Below, piece by piece: positions 22,707-33,693 of a stretch of 64,000 bases of DNA; the first letter of the stretch is position 1; each line of letters starts with the position of its first letter. The notes beneath the pieces are model-generated. The model was not told the origin of the DNA. It did no database searches and worked only from the letters and a program-made list of their open reading frames with translations. Position numbers and translations under genes: made by a program. This stretch comes from Gaeumannomyces sp. JS-464 (lineage: Eukaryota > Ascomycota > Sordariomycetes > Magnaporthales > Magnaporthaceae): NCBI GenBank assembly GCA_002197995.1, contig NGZR01000001.1, positions 11,489,501 through 11,553,500 of the forward strand. The letters run 5' to 3'.

Positions 22707-23325
22707 ACGACCTCTAGGGGTACCCGTAATAACTAGAGGACCCTAACTTAATCGACGTATAGACTGGTGTTTCGTGCCCCGCACAAGAATTCTGCGGGCA
22801 GTTGGTGATGGAGGGTGAAACGAGGGACTCTTGCTGACAGCGTCTTGTGAAGAGCCAAGGACGGCCTCAGGAGCTCGCGGGGCCCGTGAATTGGGATTTC
22901 ATGAGGTGTTGAGGAGGAGTGGATCGAGATTCTGAGAGCATTTTTCTGCGAGAACGGGCTTCGGAAGCACAGCAAACACGATCACGAACCAGAGCGCACA
23001 CTCAGGCTCGCACCTGACCCAGGAAGATGGAGAACGGCTGTGGGGAAATAGCATTAGCGATGGCGGGCGGGCAAAATCTGATGCCAATGGCAGAGGCTGC
23101 TATCGGATTGGCGCTTTAGTGTTTGGGCGCATGTGAGTTGGATAGAATGCTGCGGAAAAAGGAACCGGCGCTGAAATGGATGGAAAACGGGATAAAGTGC
23201 ATATGACTGGCGTCTTGGGACGATGTACCTCCTGGCGTACGGCGTTGAGGCGTAATTTATTTCACTAATTCTCTCAAGAGACCGTAGGGGATGCAGGGGC
23301 TTAAGGCGGCCTAGGAATGATACAA
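22707..23325. other. Intergenic between convergent genes
   Basis: About 0.6 kb between the 3' ends of the NLR and antiporter genes. No supported feature. Confidence 0.4.
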
Positions 23326-24874
23326 CTAATATAAGCTATTCTCACTGATGTCAGGCGGGCAAGGCGATAGGGCGGGGGCTGCTGCCGCCCACACATGGAA
23401 CCCCAGTTTGGCTGCAGGAATACTCAACCCATGAACAACCTTTTGATGGCAAGTATTAGCTGGGGACCACGAGGGGGTTGTATAGAGGAGATTGGGGTAC
23501 TTACAACGCTGCATATGATCAAGAACCATATGATGACCGTCATAGCTTCTCCCAGCTGAATGGCGTCTGGTCGTTGGCTTTCACCAAAAGTGACGGTCTT
23601 CAAAAACTCCAGCCCGACATAGAGATAAAAGATGGCAGACACTCCAATAGGCCCAAAGTGTCCAACAAAGAGTGCCTGTTGCGCATCCTCGATCTGGCGG
23701 ATACGTCGATGCAGAGCTAGGATGACGGGAAGCCGCCTAAACAACAGCACCAGAACCCCAAGCGCAGCCAACCGTCCCGGGGTGACCACCTCACTCGTCC
23801 AAAAGCTAGACCACGGGCACGTAGCACCCAGCCACATGAACATGGCGACGTTGAGAAGCATATCCACTGTGGGCTGGATCGAGTCGTCGATGGTCTTGAG
23901 CCGGAACCAGTCGTCCCACGTGAAGGCGTTGCCCGCGATGAAGCACGCCAGCACGTCGTCGCTGCCGGCCATGCCGCAGGTCCCGACGATGAACAGCGCC
24001 AGCGGGATGGCAAACACCAGGAAGCTCTCCCGGTCCACGTACTGCTTCTTCTCCGCCCAGCGCAGGAGCCCCTTGGCCGCCCAGCCGACGGCCCAGCCGT
24101 ACACGACGCTGAGGAGCACGACGTAGCCGCACGTGTGCCACAGGAACAGCGCCAGAGCTGTGCCTGTCCCGCCGGCCGTGCTGCTGCTCGAGGCGCCACC
24201 GTCGGCTCCGGTCGTGTATTTGATCAGATAGAGCGCGAAGAACAAGAACGGGTACCCCAAGCCGTCGTTTGCGCCCGACTCGGCGACGATGAGCTGCTGC
24301 AGCTCCGTGGGCACGTTCTCGTCCGCAAACCTGCCCTTGACGATCGTGTTGGCGAGGATCGGGTCCGTCGGCGTGATGCACGCCCCGATGGCCAGGGCGT
24401 GCAGGAACGGGAGGTTCGGAACCACAGCCCACACGATTACGCTGCTGCACGCCCACATGGCCAGCATGCCCGGCCCCAGGAGGAGCGAGAGGGACTTCCA
24501 TTCCTTGCGCAGATACCGGTGCGGCAGCTGGACGCCGGCCAGGACGAGCTGCACGCCCAGGACCAGGCGGCTGAAGTCCAGGGTGAGGGCATCGAGGCGC
24601 TCGAGCGAGCCGCCGGCGTATTCCAGTGGTTTTAGCAGGTTGAAGACATGGGTAAAGACAACGCCGGCCAGGAGCGAAATTACTGTGTGCGGGGTTGTTC
24701 AGCTGTGTGGGCGCCCCAAAATCCATTGCGGATGGGCTGTGTTACGGCAAGTGCTTACCCCTCGGACAGATAATACTTCCCCTTGAACAGCGACGAAAAC
24801 AGGCCAGAAAATGTGATCCAGCCTCCCAACACGCTGATAATTATGTTGAAGTTTGTGACGGCAAGGAGCTCCAT
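23326..24874 (-). CDS. NHA1: Plasma-membrane Na+(K+)/H+ antiporter, Nha1/Sod2 family
   Basis: Exons 24760-24874, 23505-24682 and 23326-23439. The protein has about twelve hydrophobic segments and clear family landmarks: TLDFSRLVLGVQLVLAGVQL, ACITPTDPILANTIVKGRF, the ion-site ESGANDGLGYPFLF, AGSDDVLACFIAGNAFTWDD and VGHFGPIGVSAIFYLYV. It ends soon after the last membrane segment at about 468 residues, so it lacks the long cytosolic tail of budding-yeast Nha1 and is closer in size to fission-yeast Sod2. The family exports Na+, Li+ or K+ in exchange for protons. The first splice junction is one base out of phase: the donor follows a four-G run (24758-24761 on this strand), and one fewer G would restore the frame exactly, which points to a homopolymer error. 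The second intron is 65 bp and in phase. Confidence 0.91.
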
Positions 24875-25194
24875 ATTCTCAGCAACTTCAAGTGATTTTT
24901 CATGGGTGAAATGGAAGAAGATCAACAACCGAAAAAAAGTAACTGGGTCTGTCAGGCAGATAAGGAGTTGGAGGAACCCCCAGTTATCAGTCATTCTCAA
25001 GGATACACGCTGCTCGACAATTCCGGGTCATCTGCGCCCCCACACCCTAATGTAAAGCAGCACAAATACGACCTAAAAGCGCGCGGCTGACGGGCAAGCT
25101 CGAGTCATTGGTCGTGTCTGGCAGCCTGCATGCATATCGGAGCTGCCAGCTGACCGCTAAGTACAGTGAGGGGACCCCTGGCATGTGTGCGGCG
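24875..25194. other. Intergenic
   Basis: 320 bp between the antiporter 5' end and the 3' end of the deaminase gene. It must contain the antiporter promoter; no motif is clear. Confidence 0.35.
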
Positions 25195-28100
25195 CTACCT
25201 GAGACGTCGAAGCACGTCACGCACTCCCTGTCCGGCGCTCGTCAAAATTTCCCGCCCGCTGCCGCCTTCGACAAACTCGAGAAGCCTGCCGGCTGCCCTG
25301 GCACGGTGCACCTCCATCGGGTCCACCTCCATCGGGTCCACCTCCTTCAGCAGCCGCTTGTAGAAGCCAGACAGGCTGGAGAGCTCCTTGGTCTCCATCG
25401 CTGCTGAGAACCCATATTCCTCCGCCGCGCCTCGAAGCTCCGGCACATCGGAAAATGCCTCGCCCAGCAGCACATCCCGGGCTTGCGTCTCTTCCAGAGC
25501 AATCAGCTGCTTCAGCCTCCAGACCGAGGGGTGCAAGCACCGTGTCTCCTGCGCTCCTCTCACCCCCTCGACTGGCAGAATGAAGACCCGGCTCGGAAGG
25601 AGTGACAGGAAGGACACGAGGGAGCTGGGATGCTTGATTGGGTTCTTGCTGGCATCAGGCGACATGTACTTTGCAAACAGGTCAGGCAGCCGACCGCGCT
25701 CCCACGCGCGCCAGAACTCGTCAAAGGGACAGGCCGGCCGTTTCTGAGCCGCGGCGCCTCCAGCCCTCCGAATCGGGCCGCCGGGCATTGGCTGCCGAGG
25801 GTCGCGTTCCTCTTCCCAGTCGGAACCGCCGAGGAGATGGGCGTAGAAGAGCCCGAGCTGGCTCTCGTCGCGCTCGTCGTCGCACGTGGCGAATCCAAAG
25901 TCGTACCAGATGTCAACACCCTGGGCATGCGGCGCGGGGCTGAGGCTATCCAGCGCAAGGGCGTAGAATCGGAAGCAGTACCACTTGGTCCACGGCGTGA
26001 AGCCCTCGGTGCCCTCGTCCCGCTGCGCCGCCGGCAGGTAGCGCCGCCCATGCTCCATTGCGGTTTCGAACTGGAGCCGCCCAAGGGTCTTGTCGTCAGG
26101 CGCAGGTACTGAGAAGTCGAGGACGTGGCGGTTTCGAAGGAACCACGGGAAGTATCCTCCTCGAGTCCCTTCAAGCATCTGGGAAAAGATTTCAATGATG
26201 TTTTCCGCCAGGGTCCCGCTCTGCTGCCACTGGCGGAGGCAGCCTGTGGTGTCTTCCTCGCGTTGGTCTTGAAAGAAGAAGCGATGGACGCCCTGATAGA
26301 GACCAAGGAGGGAGCTTTCCTCCTTTGGATGACGGCATCTCGAGAATCCGAAATCTTTCCGCGTCTGTGAATCTCTGGGCAGCTCATCGCTGGCTATGTC
26401 CCGGAAGAGCATGTCGGCCGTCGTTATGGCGCGATACGAGCACCTCACCAGGTGCCAGTAGTACATCTTATCCTGGCATCGGTCGCCGCGGAAGTAGCCA
26501 CGACCGCAGGCGCTGCAGCGCCGGGAGGTGTCTCTCTGGCAAGTATCGCACTCTCCAATCTCCGCGTCATCAGTGGCCGGGGCTTCTGTGTCGAGACTGG
26601 AGAGGAGGGAGGCCGAGTTGTCTTCTTGCGCGTCAGCCACCTCGGGATCAGTAACCCTGTCGATGGTGGCTGCGGATGCGGATACGTGCTCCGCTCGTAG
26701 CTGGCCTTGAGCGAGCCATTCTGCCCATGCGCCATCGACAAACTGCCGAGGGATCGTCGCAACCGACAAGCGTCCAGCCTCCGACGCCTTTCCATGAGGA
26801 GGGGACGTGGCTGTCGTGCTCAGCAATGTGCTTCTCATGGCCCTCTCGGCTGTCTCAATGGCTTTGACGACCTTCTTCACCTCATCTGCGCTAAGAGAGA
26901 GCGAAGGGAGCGTCCAAGTGCCGTACAGCTTGCCGTGACATCCCCGCGTCGTGAGCCCCTGATATCCCTGCAGAAACTTGGCGCAGAGGAAGCAGCTCTT
27001 CTTGCTGCAGCCGATGTATGGGAACATGCTACCTCCCTCTTGACCCCGAGTGGCTGCCGCCAGCACGAGTTGCACCTCGACGTGCAGTTCAGCCGAGAGC
27101 TCCTGCAAGTTGTTGAACCCGACCTGCAGCTCGGCGAACGACCATGGATGCGGCTTGCTGCCCTTTGACTTATTGCTTTTGAACTTCTTGCCTTTTCCCT
27201 TCCCCGCTGTAGTCTTGCTGGTCTTGCTGGTCTTCCCCATCACTTGGGCGACTGACATGGGGTTGGGTCGGAGGTCTAGAGCGGCGAGCGCAGCTTCCAG
27301 CGACCATGGCGCATCCTGCTGGGGCTCGGGGCCGCATGTGCCTGGGCTGACTTTCACCGGTACAATTGACAGGTTGTCGAAACCAGGCAAGTTCGTTGCT
27401 AGCGCAAAGGTTCTGAAGGCTCTGGCCAGCCGTCCCAGGAATCCCAGCGCCGCTCTAAGCTCATGCATCTCGGTGGCTTCTTGAGGCATGCCGACTGCCT
27501 TGGCGATAGCGCCGGCGCTGTAGTTTCTCCATAGGGTGTACGCTTTGTTCACTGGGCCCCCAAAGCCCGCCAGCGTGGAGATCTTGTGGATGTTGTTGAT
27601 GTCGGCATGCAGAGTTGCGAGGTCAATCCGAGCCCTCTCGAGAGAAATATCCTCAAGACGCGGCGCGGGGGACTGGGGAGCCCAGCCGGCCCGCTCAAAG
27701 GCTTCCTGGACATCCCGCATGTAGTCTGCGATACGGAAGCGGCACGCCTGCACTAGATCTTCCCACAGCTTGACTCCGACTGGCTCCGATTTAGGGTCTT
27801 GGCGGGGCAGCAGGTCGTTAGCGTGTTAGCGACTCCGATTATCGGGGGGGAACCGAAGATCATCGAATAACATACCAAAATATCCCAGGGCAGCTATCTA
27901 CCGCAGCCCGGCTTCCAGGTTCTCGAGCATCGCAGTAGCCGGATCTTCCCACCCAAACTCCTCGTTTCCAGCGACGAGGATCTCGACTCGATCTGACGTC
28001 TGATCAGCAGGGAGGCCGAGACGTGGTCGCGACCGCGAACGCTGGCTACGAGCTCGGCCAGGCTGTCGAGGAAGGATTTCATGAGCTTGATATCCTGCCC

Positions 28101-28340
28101 CGTGGCGTATGGCGCGCTCGAGGCGATGGGGTCGTTGTCTTCGACATCCTCGTCGAGGCTGTCATGATCCGGCAGGATGTCAAAGTTGGATGCTGGCTCG
28201 TCGACCTGACCTCCGTTCCTCAACCGTAGGAGCTTGGCGAGGGCCTCGAATCTGTCCCGATCTAGGCCTGGAAGCCTCCAGTGGAAGGAGTCGTCGGCCA
28301 TGTCGTTCTCTGAGCTTTGGTGATTGGGACTGGCAGCCAT
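25195..28340 (-). CDS. OTT_1508-like deaminase with MYND-type zinc finger
   Basis: Exon 1 starts at ATG 28338-28340; the long second exon reads to 25195. The central part carries the OTT_1508-like deaminase signature of fungal proteins: an HxE element (HVEVQLVL, His codon near 27084), then YIGCSKKSCFLCAKFLQGYQ (first Cys near 27009) and TTRGCHGKLYGTWTLP. HVE differs from the more common HAE but keeps the Zn-ligand His and catalytic Glu. A MYND-like finger follows at about 26550-26440 (CDTCQRD...CSACGRGYFRGDRCQDK, ending WHLVRC). The C-terminal 350 residues are unrecognised. A Lys-rich stretch precedes the deaminase core. The intron near 27820-27905 is uncertain: the donor GTAGAT gives a consistent phase, but a second frame upstream (EEFGWEDPATAMLENLEAG) looks more protein-like, so exon 1 may contain a shift. 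The substrate of this deaminase clade is unknown. Confidence 0.78.
25310..25348 (-). repeat. 15-bp coding repeat (DPMEV)
   Basis: Two direct copies of a 15-bp unit encoding D-P-M-E-V plus a partial third lie near the 3' end of the deaminase gene. This is a small in-frame expansion. Confidence 0.7.
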
Positions 28341-28858
28341 GGCAGCAGAGTGTAGGGAGCCAAAAGCCGGGGAATGCAGAGAGAAGGAAATCTTTTGGCG
28401 CTGTAGGATCTCTCTCCATTTTCATACCCGCACAAAAGTTACATGCAATCCGATGCCCGTTTGTTCGTTACACGTCTACTCCTTTGGTAAAGCGTGAGTC
28501 ACTGTCGATCGACGGGTTCGTGCATCCTGTGGGCACTGAGGCTACCTAGGTGGTCTCCGCCAAGAAACGAACAAGACGGGTAACAAACGCCTGTGTTTAC
28601 GACCCGAAATACGACCATGGCCAGCGACCAAAATGAAGTCTCGCTCGTCAGAGACAAGTTGGCGCACTGGACGGCTCGAATTTACTACCCTATCAGTGTT
28701 ATATTAGGCGCCTTGTCCTCATGCCATACCGCATACCTTCCCAGCCACTGATACGCCCCCTCATGGTTTATAGTTGGTCTTCCAACGACTCTATTGGCGG
28801 TAGTCTGCGCGTGGATGAAGCATGCCGCCATCCGGTTGTCCGGAATGTTTGTTTGGAG
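28341..28858. other. Intergenic
   Basis: About 0.5 kb including the deaminase promoter and the 3' side of the small Cys-rich gene. Nothing specific seen. Confidence 0.35.
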
Positions 28859-29233
28859 TCAAGGGTCTGGGTCCCCAAACACGCAGACTTCTTTGCCATC
28901 ACCAGAATCGCTGGCTTCCTCTTTAGCCTCTCCAGAATCGTCGACTGCATTTTCACCTTCTCCGGACTCATCGACTTTCTTTTTGGAGCCTCTCTGGCGC
29001 GTTCTCCCGTGATCCTCTTCGTGCCCGATCCGTGAGCTCTTGTTTACCGAGCTTTGGCTGGGGTACTTCTTGGGGGATGGGTTGTGTTTGGTGGGTGGGA
29101 GACTTCCGCAGATTGAGTTCCCACAATGCTCCCAAGGGTTCGCTAGGCAGACCAGGCACACTTGGGTTGCGACATAGCAGCTGGTCTGGCAGTGTTTGCA
29201 TTTGTCGATCTTGGGAGGAGGCTGGTCAGACAT
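28859..29233 (-). CDS. Small Cys-rich protein with acidic tail, function unknown
   Basis: The frame begins MSDQPPPKIDKCKHC; an ATG 27 codons upstream (29314) is open but gives an unlikely leader. The first 50 residues hold seven Cys in the pattern C-x2-C-x3-C-x6-C-x2-C-x6-C-x4-C, suggesting a zinc-binding ribbon or treble-clef unit, followed by a Ser/Lys-rich linker and a Glu/Asp/Ser/Gly-rich tail with repeated SGE-type motifs. There is no signal peptide, so a cytosolic or nuclear protein is more likely than a secreted effector. I do not recognise the family, and the call rests on the ordered Cys spacing plus composition. Confidence 0.5.
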   Translation of the reverse strand: MSDQPPPKIDKCKHCQTSCYVATQVCLVCLANPWEHCGNSICGSLPPTKHNPSPKKYPSQSSVNKSSRIGHEEDHGRTRQRGSKKKVDESGEGENAVDDSGEAKEEASDSGDGKEVCVFGDPDP

Positions 29234-30483
29234 CTTGCCCCAAGCAAGCGATTTGAACGTAGCCTCTTGGGCTTTTTCGACAGTCGATATGATATGAGGG
29301 AGATGCAGAGGCAACGAGGAGTCGATGGGAATGCATTTTAGGAAAGGAGCAGCTGGATTCTACGAATGGGGTGGTTTTTATGCCTTTTTTCTTTTTGGTA
29401 CAAGTCGGTCAAACTGTGGACACGTCGTGGACGAGAGAGATGGGTGAGAGAGGGCCTCATGATGGGCTGGGAGCGACGGGTGACAAAAGCTTAGCCACAG
29501 TAAATGAGACAGTGAGTGTTGGTTGTCTGTGGGTGGCCAGCAGCGGGACGTCCCGATACGCCACCCTCCTGCCAGGCGGGCCAAGGCTGATGGACGGAGG
29601 TGCAGGGAGAATCAGGCACGGGGGTAATGGTGGCATCGTGAGGTGTGCTCCCCAAGCTGACCTGGTGCGCATCAGCGCCATCCTCAAGTGACGGGTCTCT
29701 CTATCCGTGGCTTGCAGAACGGAAGTCGCGCAGATTGTTTGGGCTGGTGAGAGTGTCGTTGAGCCTGACAGTGGGCTGCAAACCCCTGAAGAGGCACCCC
29801 TGAATCCGCGAGACTGTGCAAATCACTGATGCCCAGAGGCTGGGATCCCATGCTCTTCCTTCCGATAACCCCTGCATGAATTGGATGCGACAGGCCCACC
29901 CCCAGATTCCCAAGGCAGCACGCATCCCTGTGATCACCCAACGGCTGTGGGTGCCGCCTCGGTGAAGCGCGACGCGCGTCCAATCGCGTCCAAAATCTTG
30001 CAACTCAGGCTAAGACAGGCCTCTGCCAAGAACCAGCTGGTCGAGGCATCCAATCTCCGAGACACAATAACATACATGTAATTCTTGCGCCCTGCTTTGC
30101 AGCCTGCCTGTCTCGTGAGCAATGTTAACCCCTCCATCAGCAATCCCAGAAAGCACGGGAAAGATGGCGTCTCCACTGTTGGCGGCCCGTCGTCTCGCTT
30201 CGCCGCTCTCGATGTAATGATCCCCGCTCACCAGCTGACATAATCGGGTGTTGGTTCAGACGCAAATGTGTGGTTTGCCCCTCGCGGGACCGGGGGTGGT
30301 CACAAGACCAGAGCCATAGCATTTACATAAATCATGGCTTTTGCTGCCGGAGTCGCTCCGCCAGGCTGACAGTCAAGCAGTCACATGCACGACCAGCCTG
30401 CCCCATCACATAATCAGCGATCTGTGTTTCTAGAGGCGCCTTACTGACGGCGATTCGTTCAGCCTGCCAGAAGCCGCCTTATC
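29234..30483. other. Intergenic
   Basis: About 1.25 kb between divergent genes. Short open frames are present but none has recognisable composition or motifs. Confidence 0.4.
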
Positions 30484-32748
30484 ATGAGCAACATCTTTGG
30501 AGTCTCTGAGCAGCAGCCCGCTACCAGGATCGCTAGCTGGCTGCAGACATGCGAGAAAAACCACGGAGAATGCCAACAGCCGTCTGACGCTGTGAGTTCG
30601 TCTCATGCCTTACGTCCTTCATCGCACGGCTAACGGCACTTTTATCGCACGTAGGATTATGCAGCCCGCTTTCCGGATCGAGACATGCCAACGCTGCCTT
30701 TTAGGCTTCTCGACCTGGAGCTGGGCTGCGTCAGGGACGCAAGCCTGGATGCCAGATATGTTGCCCTGAGCTACGTCTCCTCGGCACCGTCCGTATCGTC
30801 GTTCCGCCTTGACGAGTCCAACCTGAAAAGCGCCGCCGCCGAGGGCTGGTTGAAGACAGTTCGGCCGAGCCTGTCCAAGACTGTATCCGACGCAATTGAT
30901 TTCGTTGAGGCCCTAGGCGAGCGCTACCTCTAGGTGGACGACCTCTGTTATGCCTTTGACTCCAGAAGAGACAAGAAGTACTGCGGCAGGATGATGACAT
31001 CCATATATCGGGGGTCGTACTTTACTCTCGTTGCAGCATCAGGTGTTGGCGAGGAGCCTGGAGCAGCCGTCAGCGAGCATGGCCTGACAGATCCCGCCGA
31101 GGTCCACGATCTTAACTGGCATCTATCTCGATCGGCGTACAACCATAGAGGCTGGACATTGGGGGAGCTTGTGCTCTCCGGAGGCTTGTCGTGTTCACCG
31201 GCGGCCGAGTTTTTTTCTCCTGCCAGTCGCCGCAGCGAAATGACCAAACATCCTCGGAACAAATGGGCCCCTTCCAACTCCTATCCAAACGAGGCGTTCC
31301 CCTCTCTATGCCCCCACAACTCTCTGGTCTTCTGCCATCACTTTCGGCATATCTGGACCTCAGCGTGGAGTACTCACGGCGCAGGATCCGGAACGACGAC
31401 GACGCCTTACGAGCCTTCGGTAGCATCAACCACCCGTTGACTGCAGGTCTCACTGGAAAGGCCGTGGAGGGCATGTCATTATATCTTATGGATGCCTTTC
31501 TCCTCTTTATCTCGCCTGTCGGAAATCTGCGGCGTCGCTCGGGGTTTACGAGCTACTCTTGGGCGGGTTGGGAGGGCGAAATCAGATGGCCGCGAGAGAC
31601 CTTTGTAGAGCAAAACCCAGAGGTCGAGACGGGCCTCGCCGCTCGGGTTGCTTGGGGGATGCACCATCAAAGCTTCCTTGACTGGCGACCGCCGCAAAAA
31701 CTGGACATCCACTTGCGTGGCAAAGGGAAGAAAAAGGCGGGCTACTGGGGCGAGTATGACCCTGCACAGGGCTTGGCCGACTACATCAAAGAGCACCCAA
31801 ATACTTCCCGGTGGAAATCGCGGAATCCTACGGGCATCCCGGAATTCCGATGCCAGTTCAACTGGTGGCTCCATGCGGAGAGCAGGGTCGGGGGGTCGAT
31901 TCGACGACCCACTTGAAGACCCGAGCGAACACATGCCCGGCTCTTTTTCCCCTGGGAGTTTGACGCCGCCAACAGCGCAGGCGAGCTCAGCAGACTCGCA
32001 GGTCGTACGCAGGAAGGCGAGATTGAGTGGCGAGAAAGGTGTTTAAGAAAGCGAGATGCTTCGGTATACGGCAGTGAGTTAGACTTGATCCCATTACCTC
32101 CACAACGGATGAGAAATGACCTAACAGGCTGCTTGGCCGGAGAAAGGGGCCAGACATCTTGGCTACCAATTAGACCAGAGGGAACGCAGGGACCGGATGA
32201 GGAGAGACAAAATCGCCGAACGCGAAGATATGTTGGAGAGCGAGGTGAATGGTCCTGACATGGGATCGACGGAAATAGCCACTCCACCCGGATGGCGCCC
32301 ACGGCGCTTTCGCATAGAAGACTACAGGCTGCGGTATCCCGTCATCGAGGCCCGGACAATCTGTCTGAGGTTGAGGCTGGGACAGCCACTTACTAATGGA
32401 AGCGGGACTGACGACGAGCAGCCCACCCCGTCATATCCGCTCTACTCTGTGTCCGACAAGCTGGTTGGCTCACTGCACCCGGACAACGTTGCAGAGGCAT
32501 CGCAAGCGGCGGCGGCCTCGAGTCCTACGGCTGACCTGGTGGTACTGTCCCTCTCCCGGGCACTAACCAGTGGGTCGGCCCTCGGCGAGGACGCATCACT
32601 GGCGGATGGGAACAACCTTCTTTGGGCTCTCCATGTCCAGTGAGTTGACGGGCTCACTCACAGACGCGGCATCGGGCAAATCCTTGCGTCAGCACTGCCT
32701 GATGCATTGGAGCCTGGGCCTGAGGTGATATGGGTGAAGCTGGCTTAG
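30484..32748 (+). pseudogene. HET (heterokaryon incompatibility) domain gene, interrupted
   Basis: Exon 1 (30484-30591) starts MSNIFGVSEQQ; a GT..AG intron leads to exon 2 at 30655. The HET core is evident: FRLLDLELG, ARYVALSYV, LSKTVSDAIDFVEALGERYL, then VDDLCYAFDS, RMMTSIYRGSYFTLVAASG and the YNHRGWTLGE box. Between RYL and VDD, where HET domains have Trp, the codon is TAG (30931-30933). A frame shift near 31180 separates GWTLGE from the next block (VVFTGGRVFFSCQ), and another follows the six-G run at 31890-31895. Downstream, SYSWAGWEGEIRWP is the usual post-HET motif, and family-like sequence continues through a probable intron (about 32072-32128) to an end near 32748. HET domains trigger cell death on non-self fusion in filamentous fungi. 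As sequenced, it cannot make a full product. Confidence 0.85.
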
Positions 32749-33693
32749 CCAGGACTAAAGTGGCAAGACGCTAGTCTACCTCTCTCTTACCCCCTTTCTC
32801 ACTTTCTTTCCTTTTTTGTTTGCCCTTCGCAACACAGATTGCAATTAGAATCTCCCCCACAAGCACTAGCAGCCAAGCAATTGTATTGTAGTCCATCTGA
32901 CGAGGTCGGAAATCATCCAATCATCTAGTGCATCCGACTACTACTCGCAGCTGAGGCGACGCAATGGTCAGGGCAAAACTGACGATGCAGGCCCAAAAGT
33001 ACGCAACGCCGCGCAGCGATCATGAATGCTGCTCCTTTGCACAGAGGCCGCCGCAGAAAAATCACCGCTACCATGCCGGAGACATTGGAGCCCCATGGCA
33101 GGGCTGTTGGTTGTTGGTTCCAGGACCGATGCGCGAGACTGCTCGCCAAGTCACCACTGCCACACCCAGTCGATTAAATATAGACCATTTCCAATTGCAT
33201 TGCCATAAATGTCCCTGCGACCGGAGCGAAATATCGACCGTGCCGTTCCGTTGCTCGCTGAACAGGCCCATCCATCGGCTCAACCCGAACCAAATGTCTG
33301 GGATGCTCCGGTAGCAGCACCAGCAGTAGTGTTGGCTGTGCAAACCCCACATCAAGGTTGAGCGGTTCGTTGGTTTGCGACTTTTACCCATGAAAAGGCA
33401 CCTCCTTAGTAAGTCCGGAATGCCCTCGATAACTATGATACGACACGGCAAGAAACCTCGGGGGGGGGGGGGGGGGGGGGGGGGGACCTTGCCGCAGAGT
33501 CCGTGAGAATGGATATCGTTGGAGGCTACAGGAAGCTGTGGAAACATATTCGCCATTCCTCTTTCCGCAATCCAGCACCACATATCACACAAGCATCCCC
33601 CATACAGCACAAGAAGCTCATCCTAAAGAATCCTCACTTCTCCTCAAAGCGCCACACACCCGACAGCTACATCGATCTTGCGTTAAGCCCATC
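32749..33693. other. Intergenic containing a long G-run
   Basis: About 0.95 kb without a supported gene apart from the homopolymer described next. Confidence 0.4.
33460..33485 (+). repeat. Poly-G tract, 26 nt
   Basis: An uninterrupted run of 26 G residues lies about 210 bp upstream of the secreted-protein start codon. Such runs are unstable and can form G-quadruplex structures; the exact length in an assembly is unreliable. Confidence 0.9.

Noticed and set aside
23806..24726. A 306-codon minus-strand frame overlapping the antiporter
   Set aside because: Arg/Ala/Pro-rich and out of frame with the antiporter, which has unmistakable family motifs.
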